Part shown: positions 47,116 to 58,700 of the stretch, in pieces
How the letters are laid out: each line of letters starts with the position of its first letter
Position numbering within the stretch: position 1 is the first letter of the stretch
From: Endozoicomonas sp. SCSIO W0465
GTDB lineage: Bacteria; Pseudomonadota; Gammaproteobacteria; Pseudomonadales; Endozoicomonadaceae
Assembly (NCBI RefSeq): GCF_023716865.1
Contig: NZ_CP092417.1
Span: 350,001 to 414,000 of the forward strand
Length of the DNA stretch: 64,000 nt
Direction of reading: 5' to 3'
Translations under genes and position numbers: made by a program
The notes under the pieces: model-generated
What the model was told of the DNA's origin: nothing
Database searches by the model: none
The model's input: the letters and a program-made list of their open reading frames with translations, nothing else

Positions 47116-49512
47116 ATGGTCATCCGGATTTCGGATACCACCGAGCATGGCGCCGCTACGGACTTGTGGGTCGATAATGTCTCTGTGCAGGCCGCCAGCG
47201 CGGATAACCCGGAGCTGGCAACCGCAATAGCGAACGGTGATATCGAGGCTTATTTGACGCAACTGGCGATTGCCGAGGATGCCCAGCCTGGAACGGTGGT
47301 GGGTCAGGTACAGGCCAGTGATGCCGATGGCGATACGCTGACCTTCAGCCTGACCGATGATGCTGGCGGCCTGTTTGCCATTGATGGGGCAACCGGCGTC
47401 ATTACCGTCGCCGGCGTGCTGGATTATGAGACGGCCAGCAGCCATCAGCTGACCGTGCGGGTTACTGACCCGGCGGGTGCCTTCAGTGAGCAGCAATACA
47501 GCGTTTCGGTGGTGGATCAACATGAGGCACCGGATCCGGTGGTTACCGAAGAGACCGTTCTGTCGGTACTGGACTTTGAAGGTGGTGTGCTGGCCGAGGG
47601 CTGGAGCGATGCCAACGGTTCCGAAATTGTCACACTGGGTGGTCCTTACGGGGTCTCCCCCTACGAGGGCGAGTATGGCCTGGAGCTGGATAATGGCGCC
47701 GGTGGTACGCCGGATGCCCTGTACTATACGGTGGCAACCGGGCAGGGCCTCAGCCATAAAGTGAGCCTGCGGGTTCACGAACGTCCGGGCGGTGATGGCT
47801 CGGATCACGTGGAAGTGGTCTGGAACGGTGAGGTACTCGAGACCATTAACCCGACTGATGCCTGGGGCGAGTATGTGGTGACCCTGCCGGATACCGGCCT
47901 GGCCAGTACCCAGCTGGCAATCCGTGAAGTGGCCGGTCAGGATGACGGGTCTGGCCCTCTGCTGGACCTGATCACCCTGAGCCGGGTGGACGTGGTTGAA
48001 AATGCCCCCCCTGAATTCATCCTGAACGGCGATACCTACGCCGGCCTGGTGCTGGACACCGAGCTGGTCAGCAATGGCGATTTCGCCACGGGCGATGACT
48101 GGACGCTGTCGGGAACCATCGACGTATCAGACGCCCTGCAGTTCGGTGGTGGTGGCGATTTCAGTGACGGGGTAGCCGAGCATGTCATGCCCGGATATCC
48201 GGATGTTAACTATGCCCTGAGCCTTGGCTACCGCTTGGGCGGCAACCCAACCGCGACCGGCCGGGTGGAGGTGATTGACCAGGCAACCGGTGACATACTG
48301 GCAACGGAGCCGTTCAGTACCGACTCCGATTCCCTGCAAACCCTGAGCCTCGGGTTCACTGCCCGGTCTGCGGGCAATATGGTCATCCGGATTTCGGATA
48401 CCACCGAGCATGGCGCCGCTACGGACTTGTGGGTCGATAATGTCTCTGTGCAGGCCGCCAGCGCGGATAACCCGGAGCTGGCAACCGCAATAGCGAACGG
48501 TGACATCGAGGCTTATTTGACGCAACTGGCGATTGCCGAGGATGCCCAGCCCGGAACGGAGGTGGGTCAGGTACAGGCCAGTGATGCCGATGGCGATACG
48601 CTGACCTTCAGCCTGACCGATGATGCTGGCGGCCTGTTTGCCATTGATGGGGCAACCGGCGTCATTACCGTCGCCGGCGTGCTGGATTATGAGACGGCCA
48701 GCAGCCATCAGCTGACCGTGCGGGTGGCTGACCCGGCAGGTGCCTTCAGTGAGCAGCAATACAGCGTTTCGGTGGTGGATCAGAATGAGGCCCCCGATCC
48801 GGTAGTGGCCGAAGAGACCGTCCTGTCGGTACTGGACTTTGAAGGGGGTGTGCTGGCCGAGGGCTGGAGCGATGCCAACGGGTCGGAAATTGTCACACTG
48901 GGCGGTCCTTACGGGGTCTCCCCCTACGAGGGCGAGTATGGCCTGGAGCTGGACAATGGCGCCGGTGGTACGCCGGATGCCCTGTACTATACGGTAGCAA
49001 CCGGTCAGGGGCTCAGTCATAAAGTGAGCCTGCGGGTTCACGAACGTCCGGGCGGTGATGGCTCGGATCACGTGGAAGTGGTCTGGAACGGTGAGGTGCT
49101 TGAGACCATTAACCCGACCGATGCCTGGGGCGAGTATGTGGTGACCCTGCCGGATACCGGCCTGGCCAGTACCCAGCTGGCGATCCGTGAAGTGGCCGGT
49201 CAGGATGACGGGTCTGGCCCGCTGCTGGACCTGATCACCCTGAGCCGGATGGGCGACGTTAATACCCCGGCGGAGATCGGCGGCGTGGACACCGGTGCGA
49301 TGACCGAGGACAGCGACGCGACCCTGACCGCCTCCGGTACCCTGACCATCAGTCACCCGGACAGTGGCCAGGCGCAGTTTGCCGCCGGCAGCTACAGCGG
49401 CCTGTACGGTACCGTGGGCCTGGATGCAGCGGGCAACTGGACCTACAGTGCCGATAACAGCCAGCCGCCATCCAGTCCCTGGGCGACGGGGATACCCTCA
49501 GCGATACCGTGA
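47116..49512 (+). CDS. Giant adhesin fragment in array 2 (L, L, S units)
   Basis: 798 codons spanning the cadherin end of one L unit, a complete L unit and much of an S unit. Frame lost at about 49467 (CAGCCGGCC reads CAGCCGCC). The ATG is internal to the second jelly-roll (MVIRISDTTEHG). Confidence 0.55.
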   Translation: MVIRISDTTEHGAATDLWVDNVSVQAASADNPELATAIANGDIEAYLTQLAIAEDAQPGTVVGQVQASDADGDTLTFSLTDDAGGLFAIDGATGVITVAGVLDYETASSHQLTVRVTDPAGAFSEQQYSVSVVDQHEAPDPVVTEETVLSVLDFEGGVLAEGWSDANGSEIVTLGGPYGVSPYEGEYGLELDNGAGGTPDALYYTVATGQGLSHKVSLRVHERPGGDGSDHVEVVWNGEVLETINPTDAWGEYVVTLPDTGLASTQLAIREVAGQDDGSGPLLDLITLSRVDVVENAPPEFILNGDTYAGLVLDTELVSNGDFATGDDWTLSGTIDVSDALQFGGGGDFSDGVAEHVMPGYPDVNYALSLGYRLGGNPTATGRVEVIDQATGDILATEPFSTDSDSLQTLSLGFTARSAGNMVIRISDTTEHGAATDLWVDNVSVQAASADNPELATAIANGDIEAYLTQLAIAEDAQPGTEVGQVQASDADGDTLTFSLTDDAGGLFAIDGATGVITVAGVLDYETASSHQLTVRVADPAGAFSEQQYSVSVVDQNEAPDPVVAEETVLSVLDFEGGVLAEGWSDANGSEIVTLGGPYGVSPYEGEYGLELDNGAGGTPDALYYTVATGQGLSHKVSLRVHERPGGDGSDHVEVVWNGEVLETINPTDAWGEYVVTLPDTGLASTQLAIREVAGQDDGSGPLLDLITLSRMGDVNTPAEIGGVDTGAMTEDSDATLTASGTLTISHPDSGQAQFAAGSYSGLYGTVGLDAAGNWTYSADNSQPPSSPWATGIPSAIP

Positions 49513-50381
49513 CTATCCAATCGGAGGGCGGCACCGACCATACCCTGACCCTCACCGTCACCGGCAGCAACGACGGGGCGGTAATCAGCGGCACCGACAG
49601 TGGCAGCGTCAGCGAAGACAGCGACAGCATGCTGACGGTCTCCGGTGCCTTGTCAATCAGTGATGTGGATGCCGGTGAAGCACAGTTCACCGCCGGCACG
49701 ATCAATGGCAGCTACGGTGACCTGACCCTCGATGCCAGCGGCAACTGGAGTTACAGCGCGGACAACAGCCAGCCGGCCATTCAATCACTGAACGACGGTG
49801 AGACCCTGAGCGACACCCTGACCGTGTACTCGCTGGACGGCACGGCTCATACGGTGACCATCACTGTCAACGGCCGTGATGACGCCCCGGATCCGGTGGT
49901 TACCGAAGAGACCGTTCTGTCGGTACTGGACTTTGAAGGTGGTGTGCTGGCCGAGGGCTGGAGCGATGCCAACGGGTCGGAAATTGTCACACTGGGTGGT
50001 CCTTATGGGGTCTCCCCCTACGAGGGCGAGTATGGCCTGGAGCTGGACAATGGCGCCGGTGGTACGCCGGATGCCCTGTACTATACGGTGGCAACCGGGC
50101 AGGGCCTCAGCCATAAAGTGAGCCTGCGGGTTCACGAACGTCCGGGCGGTGATGGCTCGGATCACGTGGAAGTGGTCTGGAACGGTGAGGTGCTCGAGAC
50201 CATTAACCCGACCGATGCCTGGGGCGAGTATGTGGTGACCCTGCCGGATACCGGCCTGGCCAGTACCCAGCTGGCAATCCGTGAAGTGGCCGGTCAGGAT
50301 GACGGGTCTGGCCCTCTGCTGGACCTGATCACCCTGAGCCGGGTGGACGTGGTTGAAAATGCCCCCCCGAATTCATCCTGA
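49509..50381 (+). CDS. Giant adhesin fragment in array 2 (VCBS pair and jelly-roll)
   Basis: 290 codons from VCBS a/b of an S unit into the next L unit; stopped after a lost T in GCCCCCCCTGAATTC-type sequence near 50368. Internal start. Confidence 0.5.
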   Translation: MTIQSEGGTDHTLTLTVTGSNDGAVISGTDSGSVSEDSDSMLTVSGALSISDVDAGEAQFTAGTINGSYGDLTLDASGNWSYSADNSQPAIQSLNDGETLSDTLTVYSLDGTAHTVTITVNGRDDAPDPVVTEETVLSVLDFEGGVLAEGWSDANGSEIVTLGGPYGVSPYEGEYGLELDNGAGGTPDALYYTVATGQGLSHKVSLRVHERPGGDGSDHVEVVWNGEVLETINPTDAWGEYVVTLPDTGLASTQLAIREVAGQDDGSGPLLDLITLSRVDVVENAPPNSS

Positions 50382-50729
50382 ACGGCGAGACCTACGCCGG
50401 CCTGGTGCTGGACACCGAGCTGGTCAGCAATGGCGATTTCGCCACGGGCGATGACTGGACGCTGTCGGGAACCATCGACGTATCAGACGCCCTGCAGTTC
50501 GGTGGTGGTGGCGATTTCAGTGACGGGGTAGCCGAGCATGTCATGCCCGGATACCGGATGTTAACTATGCCCTGAGCCTGGCTACCGCTTGGGGGAACCC
50601 CAACCGCGACCGGGCCAGTGAGGTGATTGACCAGGCATCCGGTGACATACTGGCAACGGAGTCGTTCAGTACCGACTCCGATTCCCTGCAAACCCTGAAC
50701 CTGGGTTCACTGGACGGTCTGCGGGCAAT

Positions 50730-51305
50730 ATGGTCATCCGGATTTCGGATACCACCGAGCATGGCGCCGCTACGGACTTGTGGGTCGATAATGTCTCTGT
50801 GCAGGCCGCCAGCGCGGATAACCCGGAGCTGGCAACCGCGATAGCGAACGGTGATATCGAGGCTTATTTGACGCAACTGGCGATTGCCGAGGATGCCCAG
50901 CCCGGAACGGTGGTGGGTCAGGTACAGGCCAGTGATGCCGATGGCGATACGCTGACCTTCAGCCTGACCGATGATGCTGGCGGCCTGTTTGCCATTGATG
51001 GGGCAACCGGCGTCATTACCGTCGCCGGCGTGCTGGATTATGAGACGGCCAGCAGCCATCAGCTGACCGTGCGGGTGGCTGACCCGGCGGGAGCCTTCAG
51101 TGAGCAGCAATACAGCGTTTCGGTGGTGGATCAACATGAGGCACCGGATCCGGTGGTTACCGAAGAGACCGTCTGTCGGTACTGGACTTTGAAGGGGTGT
51201 GCTGGCCGAGGGCTGGAGCGATGCCAACGGTTCCGAAATTGTCACACTGGGCGGTCCTTACGGGGTCTCCCCCTACGAGGGCGAGTATGGCCTGGAGCTG
51301 GATAA
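50730..51305 (+). CDS. Giant adhesin fragment in array 2 (cadherin part)
   Basis: 191 codons covering the end of a second jelly-roll and a full cadherin domain, between an indel cluster at 50540-50720 and another at 51168-51370. Confidence 0.45.
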   Translation: MVIRISDTTEHGAATDLWVDNVSVQAASADNPELATAIANGDIEAYLTQLAIAEDAQPGTVVGQVQASDADGDTLTFSLTDDAGGLFAIDGATGVITVAGVLDYETASSHQLTVRVADPAGAFSEQQYSVSVVDQHEAPDPVVTEETVCRYWTLKGCAGRGLERCQRFRNCHTGRSLRGLPLRGRVWPGAG

Positions 51306-51796
51306 TGGCGCCGGTGGTACGCCGGATGCCCTGTACTATACGGTGGCAACCGGGCAGGGCCTCAGCATAAAGTGAGCCTGCGGGTTCACGAACGTCCGGG
51401 CGGTGATGGCTCGGATCACGTGGAAGTGGTCTGGAACGGTGAGGTACTCGAGACCATTAACCCGACTGATGCCTGGGGCGAGTATGTGGTGACCCTGCCG
51501 GATACCGGCCTGGCCAGTACCCAGCTGGCAATCCGTGAAGTGGCCGGTCAGGATGACGGGTCTGGCCCTCTGCTGGACCTGATCACCCTGAGCCGGGTGG
51601 ACGTGGTTGAAAATGCCCCCCCTGAATTCATCCTGAACGGCGATACCTACGCCGGCCTGGTGCTGGACACCGAGCTGGTCAGCAATGGCGATTTCGCCAC
51701 GGGCGATGACTGGACGCTGTCGGGAACCATCGACGTATCAGACGCCATGCAGTTCGGTGGGGTGGCGATTTCAGTGACGGGGTAGCCGAGCATGTC

Positions 51797-53194
51797 ATGC
51801 CCGGATATCCGGATGTTAACTATGCCCTGAGCCTTGGCTACCGCTTGGGCGGCAACCCAACCGCGACCGGCCGGGTGGAGGTGATTGACCAGGCAACCGG
51901 TGACATACTGGCAACGGAGCCGTTCAGTACCGACTCCGATTCCCTGCAAACCCTGAGCCTCGGGTTCACTGCCCGGTCTGCGGGCAATATGGTCATCCGG
52001 ATTTCGGATACCACCGAGCATGGCGCCGCTACGGACTTGTGGGTCGATAATGTCTCTGTGCAGGCCGCCAGCGCGGATAACCCGGAGCTGGCAACCGCAA
52101 TAGCGAACGGTGACATCGAGGCTTATTTGACGCAACTGGCGATTGCCGAGGATGCCCAGCCCGGAACGGAGGTGGGTCAGGTACAGGCCAGTGATGCCGA
52201 TGGCGATACGCTGACCTTCAGCCTGACCGATGATGCTGGCGGCCTGTTTGCCATTGATGGGGCAACCGGCGTCATTACCGTCGCCGGCGTGCTGGATTAT
52301 GAGACGGCCAGCAGCCATCAGCTGACCGTGCGGGTGGCTGACCCGGCAGGTGCCTTCAGTGAGCAGCAATACAGCGTTTCGGTGGTGGATCAGAATGAGG
52401 CCCCCGATCCGGTAGTGGCCGAAGAGACCGTCCTGTCGGTACTGGACTTTGAAGGGGGTGTGCTGGCCGAGGGCTGGAGCGATGCCAACGGGTCGGAAAT
52501 TGTCACACTGGGCGGTCCTTACGGGGTCTCCCCCTACGAGGGCGAGTATGGCCTGGAGCTGGACAATGGCGCCGGTGGTACGCCGGATGCCCTGTACTAT
52601 ACGGTAGCAACCGGTCAGGGGCTCAGTCATAAAGTGAGCCTGCGGGTTCACGAACGTCCGGGCGGTGATGGCTCGGATCACGTGGAAGTGGTCTGGAACG
52701 GTGAGGTGCTTGAGACCATTAACCCGACCGATGCCTGGGGCGAGTATGTGGTGACCCTGCCGGATACCGGCCTGGCCAGTACCCAGCTGGCGATCCGTGA
52801 AGTGGCCGGTCAGGATGACGGGTCTGGCCCGCTGCTGGACCTGATCACCCTGAGCCGGATGGGCGACGTTAATACCCCGGCGGAGATCGGCGGCGTGGAC
52901 ACCGGTGCGATGACCGAGGACAGCGACGCGACCCTGACCGCCTCCGGTACCCTGACCATCAGTCACCCGGACAGTGGCCAGGCGCAGTTTGCCGCCGGCA
53001 GCTACAGCGGCCTGTACGGTACCGTGGGCCTGGATGCAGCGGGCAACTGGACCTACAGTGCCGATAACAGCCAGCCGGCCATCCAGTCCCTGGGCGACGG
53101 GGATACCCTCAGCGATACCGTGATCATCCAATCCGAGGGCGGCACCGACCATACCCTGACCCTCACCGTCACGGCAGCAACGACGGGGCGGTAA
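51797..53194 (+). CDS. Giant adhesin fragment in array 2 (L to S units)
   Basis: 465 codons covering the second jelly-roll, a cadherin domain, the jelly-roll of an S unit and part of its VCBS pair. It ends at a lost base near 53173 (CACCGGCAG reads CACGGCAG). Nearly identical to the matching part of 47981-49470. Confidence 0.5.
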   Translation: MPGYPDVNYALSLGYRLGGNPTATGRVEVIDQATGDILATEPFSTDSDSLQTLSLGFTARSAGNMVIRISDTTEHGAATDLWVDNVSVQAASADNPELATAIANGDIEAYLTQLAIAEDAQPGTEVGQVQASDADGDTLTFSLTDDAGGLFAIDGATGVITVAGVLDYETASSHQLTVRVADPAGAFSEQQYSVSVVDQNEAPDPVVAEETVLSVLDFEGGVLAEGWSDANGSEIVTLGGPYGVSPYEGEYGLELDNGAGGTPDALYYTVATGQGLSHKVSLRVHERPGGDGSDHVEVVWNGEVLETINPTDAWGEYVVTLPDTGLASTQLAIREVAGQDDGSGPLLDLITLSRMGDVNTPAEIGGVDTGAMTEDSDATLTASGTLTISHPDSGQAQFAAGSYSGLYGTVGLDAAGNWTYSADNSQPAIQSLGDGDTLSDTVIIQSEGGTDHTLTLTVTAATTGR

Positions 53195-54011
53195 TCAGCG
53201 GCACCGACAGTGGCAGCGTCAGCGAAGACAGCGACAGCATGCTGACGGTCTCCGGTGCCTTGTCAATCAGTGATGTGGATGCCGTGAAGCACAGTTCACC
53301 GCCGGCACGATCAATGGCAGCTACGGTGACCTGACCCTCGATGCCAGCGGCAACTGGAGTTACAGCGCGGACAACAGCCAGCCGGCCATTCAATCACTGA
53401 ACGACGGTGAGACCCTGAGCGACACCCTGACCGTGTACTCGCTGGACGGCACGGCTCATACGGTGACCATCACTGTCAACGGCCGTGATGACGCCCCGGA
53501 TCCGGTGGTTACCGAAGAGACCGTTCTGTCGGTACTGGACTTTGAAGGTGGTGTGCTGGCCGAGGGCTGGAGCGATGCCAACGGGTCGAAATTGTCACAC
53601 TGGGTGGTCCTTATGGGGTCTCCCCTACGAGGGCGAGTATGGCCTGGAGCTGGACAATGGCGCCGGTGGTACGCCGGATGCCCTGTACTATACGGTGGCA
53701 ACCGGGCAGGGCCTCAGCCATAAAGTGAGCCTGCGGGTTCACGAACGTCCGGGCGGTGATGGCTCGGATCACGTGGAAGTGGTCTGGAACGGTGAGGTGC
53801 TCGAGACCATTAACCCGACCGATGCCTGGGGCGAGTATGTGGTGACCCTGCCGGATACCGGCCTGGCCAGTACCCAGCTGGCAATCCGTGAAGTGGCCGG
53901 TCAGGATGACGGGTCTGGCCCTCTGCTGGACCTGATCACCCTGAGCCGGGTGGACGTGGTTGAAAATGCCCCCCCTGAATTCATCCTGAACGGCGAGACC
54001 TACGCCGGCTG

Positions 54012-54917
54012 GTGCTGGACACCGAGCTGGTCAGCAATGGCGATTTCGCCACGGGCGATGACTGGACGCTGTCGGGAACCATCGACGTATCAGACGCCCT
54101 GCAGTTCGGTGGTGGTGGCGATTTCAGTGACGGGGTAGCCGAGCATGTCATGCCCGGATACCCGGATGTCAACTACGCCCTGAGCCTGAGCTATCGGTTA
54201 GGGGGGAATCCAACCGCGTCCGGCCAGATCGAGGTGATTGACCAGGCATCCGGTGACATACTGGCAACGGAGTCGTTCAGTACCGACTCCGATTCCCTGC
54301 AAACCCTGAACCTCGGGTTCACTGGACGGTCTGCGGGCAATATGGTCATCCGGATTTCGGATACCACCGAGCATGGCGCCTCTACGGACTTGTGGGTCGA
54401 TAATGTCTCTGTGCAGGCCGCCAGCGCGGATAACCCGGAGCTGGCAGCCGCGATAGCGAACGGTGATATCGAGGCTTATTTGACGCAACTGGCGATTGCC
54501 GAGGATGCTCAGCCCGGAGCGGAGGTGGGTCAGGTACAGGCCAGTGATGCCGATGGCGATACGCTGACCTTCAGCCTGACCGATGATGCTGGCGGCCTGT
54601 TTGCCATTGATGGGGCAACCGGTGTCATTACCGTCGCCGGCGTGCTGGATTATGAGACGGCCAGCAGCCATCAGCTGACCGTGCGGGTGGCTGACCCGGC
54701 GGGAGCCTTCAGTGAGCAGCAATACAGCGTTTCGGTGGTGGATCAACATGAGGCACCGGATCCGGTGGTGCCGAAGAGACCTGTCTGTCGGTACTGGACT
54801 TTGAAGGTGGTGTGCTGGCCGAGGGCTGGAGCGATGCCAACGGTTCCGAAATTGTCACACTGGGCGGTCCTTACGGGGTCTCCCCTACGAGGGCGAGTAT
54901 GGCCTGGAGCTGGATAA
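54012..54917 (+). CDS. Giant adhesin fragment in array 2 (L unit)
   Basis: 301 codons covering the second jelly-roll and cadherin domain; the last part after about 54770 is out of the repeat frame because of clustered indels. Nearly identical to 45540-46270. Confidence 0.45.
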   Translation: MLDTELVSNGDFATGDDWTLSGTIDVSDALQFGGGGDFSDGVAEHVMPGYPDVNYALSLSYRLGGNPTASGQIEVIDQASGDILATESFSTDSDSLQTLNLGFTGRSAGNMVIRISDTTEHGASTDLWVDNVSVQAASADNPELAAAIANGDIEAYLTQLAIAEDAQPGAEVGQVQASDADGDTLTFSLTDDAGGLFAIDGATGVITVAGVLDYETASSHQLTVRVADPAGAFSEQQYSVSVVDQHEAPDPVVPKRPVCRYWTLKVVCWPRAGAMPTVPKLSHWAVLTGSPLRGRVWPGAG

Positions 54918-55717
54918 TGGCGCCGGTGGTACGCCGGATGCCCTGTACTATACGGTGGCAACCGGGCAGGGGCCTCAGTCATAAAGTGAGCCTGCGGGTT
55001 CACGAACGTCCGGGCGGTGATGGCTCGGATCACGTGGAAGTGGTCTGGAACGGTGAGGTACTCGAGACCATTAACCCGACTGATGCCTGGGGCGAGTATG
55101 TGGTGACCCTGCCGGATACCGGCCTGGCCAGTACCCAGCTGGCAATCCGTGAAGTGGCCGGTCAGGATGACGGGTCTGGCCCTCTGCTGGACCTGATCAC
55201 CCTGAGCCGGGTGGACGTGGTTGAAAATGCCCCCCCTGAATTCATCCTGAACGGCGATACCTACGCCGGCCTGGTGCTGGACACCGAGCTGGTCAGCAAT
55301 GGCGATTTCGCCACGGGCGATGACTGGACGCTGTCGGGAACCATCGACGTATCAGACGCCCTGCAGTTCGGTGGTGGTGGCGATTTCAGTGACGGGGTAG
55401 CCGAGCATGTCATGCCCGGATATCCGGATGTTAACTATGCCCTGAGCCTTGGCTACCGCTTGGGCGGCAACCCAACCGCGACCGGCCGGGTGGAGGTGAT
55501 TGACCAGGCAACCGGTGACATACTGGCAACGGAGCCGTTCAGTACCGACTCCGATTCCCTGCAAACCCTGAGCCTCGGGTTCACTGCCCGGTCTGCGGGC
55601 AATATGGTCATCCGGATTTCGGATACCACCGAGCATGGCGCCGCTACGGACTTGTGGTCGATAATGTCTCTGTGCAGGCCGCCAGCGCGGATAACCCGGA
55701 GCTGGCAACCGCAATAG
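54812..55717 (+). CDS. Giant adhesin fragment in array 2 (L unit jelly-rolls)
   Basis: 301 codons covering both jelly-rolls of an L unit, with a short out-of-frame stretch at about 54887-54970. It ends after a lost G near 55657 (TTGTGGGTCG reads TTGTGGTCG). Confidence 0.45.
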   Translation: MLAEGWSDANGSEIVTLGGPYGVSPTRASMAWSWIMAPVVRRMPCTIRWQPGRGLSHKVSLRVHERPGGDGSDHVEVVWNGEVLETINPTDAWGEYVVTLPDTGLASTQLAIREVAGQDDGSGPLLDLITLSRVDVVENAPPEFILNGDTYAGLVLDTELVSNGDFATGDDWTLSGTIDVSDALQFGGGGDFSDGVAEHVMPGYPDVNYALSLGYRLGGNPTATGRVEVIDQATGDILATEPFSTDSDSLQTLSLGFTARSAGNMVIRISDTTEHGAATDLWSIMSLCRPPARITRSWQPQ

Positions 55718-55756
55718 CGAACGGTGACATCGAGGCTTATTTGACGCAACTGGCGA

Positions 55757-58700
55757 TTGCCGAGGAGCCCAGCCCGAACGGAGGTGGGTCAGGTACAGGC
55801 CAGTGATGCCGATGGCGATACGCTGACCTTCAGCCTGACCGATGATGCTGGCGGCCTGTTTGCCATTGATGGGGCAACCGGCGTCATTACCGTCGCCGGC
55901 GTGCTGGATTATGAGACGGCCAGCAGCCATCAGCTGACCGTGCGGGTGGCTGACCCGGCAGGTGCCTTCAGTGAGCAGCAATACAGCGTTTCGGTGGTGG
56001 ATCAGAATGAGGCCCCCGATCCGGTAGTGGCCGAAGAGACCGTCCTGTCGGTACTGGACTTTGAAGGGGGTGTGCTGGCCGAGGGCTGGAGCGATGCCAA
56101 CGGGTCGGAAATTGTCACACTGGGCGGTCCTTACGGGGTCTCCCCCTACGAGGGCGAGTATGGCCTGGAGCTGGACAATGGCGCCGGTGGTACGCCGGAT
56201 GCCCTGTACTATACGGTAGCAACCGGTCAGGGGCTCAGTCATAAAGTGAGCCTGCGGGTTCACGAACGTCCGGGCGGTGATGGCTCGGATCACGTGGAAG
56301 TGGTCTGGAACGGTGAGGTGCTTGAGACCATTAACCCGACCGATGCCTGGGGCGAGTATGTGGTGACCCTGCCGGATACCGGCCTGGCCAGTACCCAGCT
56401 GGCGATCCGTGAAGTGGCCGGTCAGGATGACGGGTCTGGCCCGCTGCTGGACCTGATCACCCTGAGCCGGATGGGCGACGTTAATACCCCGGCGGAGATC
56501 GGCGGCGTGGACACCGGTGCGATGACCGAGGACAGCGACGCGACCCTGACCGCCTCCGGTACCCTGACCATCAGTCACCCGACAGTGGCCAGGCGCAGTT
56601 TGCCGCCGGCAGCTACAGCGGCCTGTACGGTACCGTGGGCCCTGGATGCAGCGGGCAACTGGACCTACAGTGCCGACAACAGCCAGTCAGCCATCCAGTC
56701 CCTGGGCGACGGGGTGACCCTCAGCGATACCGTGATCATCCAATCGGAGGGCGGCACCGACCATACCCTGACCCTCACCGTCACCGGCAGCAACGACGGG
56801 GCGGTAATCAGCGGCACCGACAGTGGCAGCGTCAGCGAAGACAGCGACAGCATGCTGACGGTCTCCGGTGCCTTGTCAATCAGTGATGTGGATGCCGGTG
56901 AAGCACAGTTCACCGCCGGCACGATCAATGGCAGCTACGGTGACCTGACCCTCGATGCCAGCGGCAACTGGAGTTACAGCGCGGACAACAGCCAGCCGGC
57001 CATTCAATCACTGAACGACGGTGAGACCCTGAGCGACACCCTGACCGTGTACTCGCTGGACGGCACGGCTCATACGGTGACCATCACTGTCAACGGCCGT
57101 GATGACGCCCCGGATCCGGTGGTTACCGAAGAGACCGTTCTGTCGGTACTGGACTTTGAAGGGGGTGTGCTGGCCGAGGGCTGGAGCGATGCCAACGGGT
57201 CGGAAATTGTCACACTGGGCGGTCCTTACGGGGTCTCCCCCTACGAGGGCGAGTATGGCCTGGAGCTGGACAATGGCGCCGGTGGTACGCCGGATGCCCT
57301 GTACTATACGGTGGCAACCGGGCAGGGCCTCAGCCATAAAGTGAGCCTGCGGGTTCACGAACGTCCGGGCGGTGATGGCTCGGATCACGTGGAAGTGGTC
57401 TGGAACGGTGAGGTGCTCGAGACCATTAACCCGACCGATGCCTGGGGCGAGTATGTGGTGACCCTGCCGGATACCGGCCTGGCCAGTACCCAGCTGGCAA
57501 TCCGTGAAGTGGCCGGTCAGGATGACGGGTCTGGCCCTCTGCTGGACCTGATCACCCTGAGCCGCGTGGACGTGGTTGAAAATGCCCCCCCTGAATTCAT
57601 CCTGAACGGCGAGACCTACGCCGGCCTGGTGCTGGACACCGAGCTGGTCAGCAATGGCGATTTCGCCACGGGCGATGACTGGACGCTGTCGGGAACCATC
57701 GACGTATCAGACGCCCTGCAGTTCGGTGGTGGTGGCGATTTCAGTGACGGGGTAGCCGAGCATGTCATGCCCGGATATCCGGATGTTAACTATGCCCTGA
57801 GCCTTGGCTACCGCCTGGGCGGCAACCCAACCGCGACCGGCCAGGTGGAGGTGATTGACCAGGCAACCGGTGACATACTGGCAACGGAGTCGTTCAGTAC
57901 CGACTCCGATTCCCTGCAAACCCTGAACCTCGGGTTCACTGCCCGGTCTGCGGGCAATATGGTCATCCGGATTTCGGATACCACCGAGCATGGCGCCGCT
58001 ACGGACTTGTGGGTCGATAATGTCTCTGTGCAGGCCGCCAGCGCGGATAACCCGGAGCTGGCAACCGCAATAGCGAACGGTGATATCGAGGCTTATTTGA
58101 CGCAACTGGCGATTGCCGAGGATGCCCAGCCCGGAACGGAGGTGGGTCAGGTACAGGCCAGTGATGCCGATGGCGATACGCTGACCTTCAGCCTGACCGA
58201 TGATGCTGGCGGCCTGTTTGCCATTGATGGGGCAACCGGCGTCATTACCGTCGCCGGCGTGCTGGATTATGAGACGGCCAGCAGCCATCAGCTGACCGTG
58301 CGGGTGGCTGACCCGGCGGGAGCCTTCAGTGAGCAGCAATACAGCGTTTCGGTGGTGGATCAACATGAGGCACCGGATCCGGTGGTGGCCGAAGAGACTG
58401 TCCTGTCGGTACTGGACTTTGAAGGCGGTGTGCTGGCCGAGGGCTGGAGCGATGCCAACGGTTCCGAAATTGTCACACTGGGTGGTCCTTACGGGGTCTC
58501 CCCCTACGAGGGCGAGTATGGCCTGGAGCTGGATAATGGCGCCGGTGGTACGCCGGATGCCCTGTACTATACGGTGGCAACCGGGCAGGGCCTCAGCCAT
58601 AAAGTGAGCCTGCGGGTTCACGAACGTCCGGACTATGATGGTACGGATCATGTGGAAGTGGTCTGGAACGGTGAGGTGCTCGAGACCATTAACCCGACCG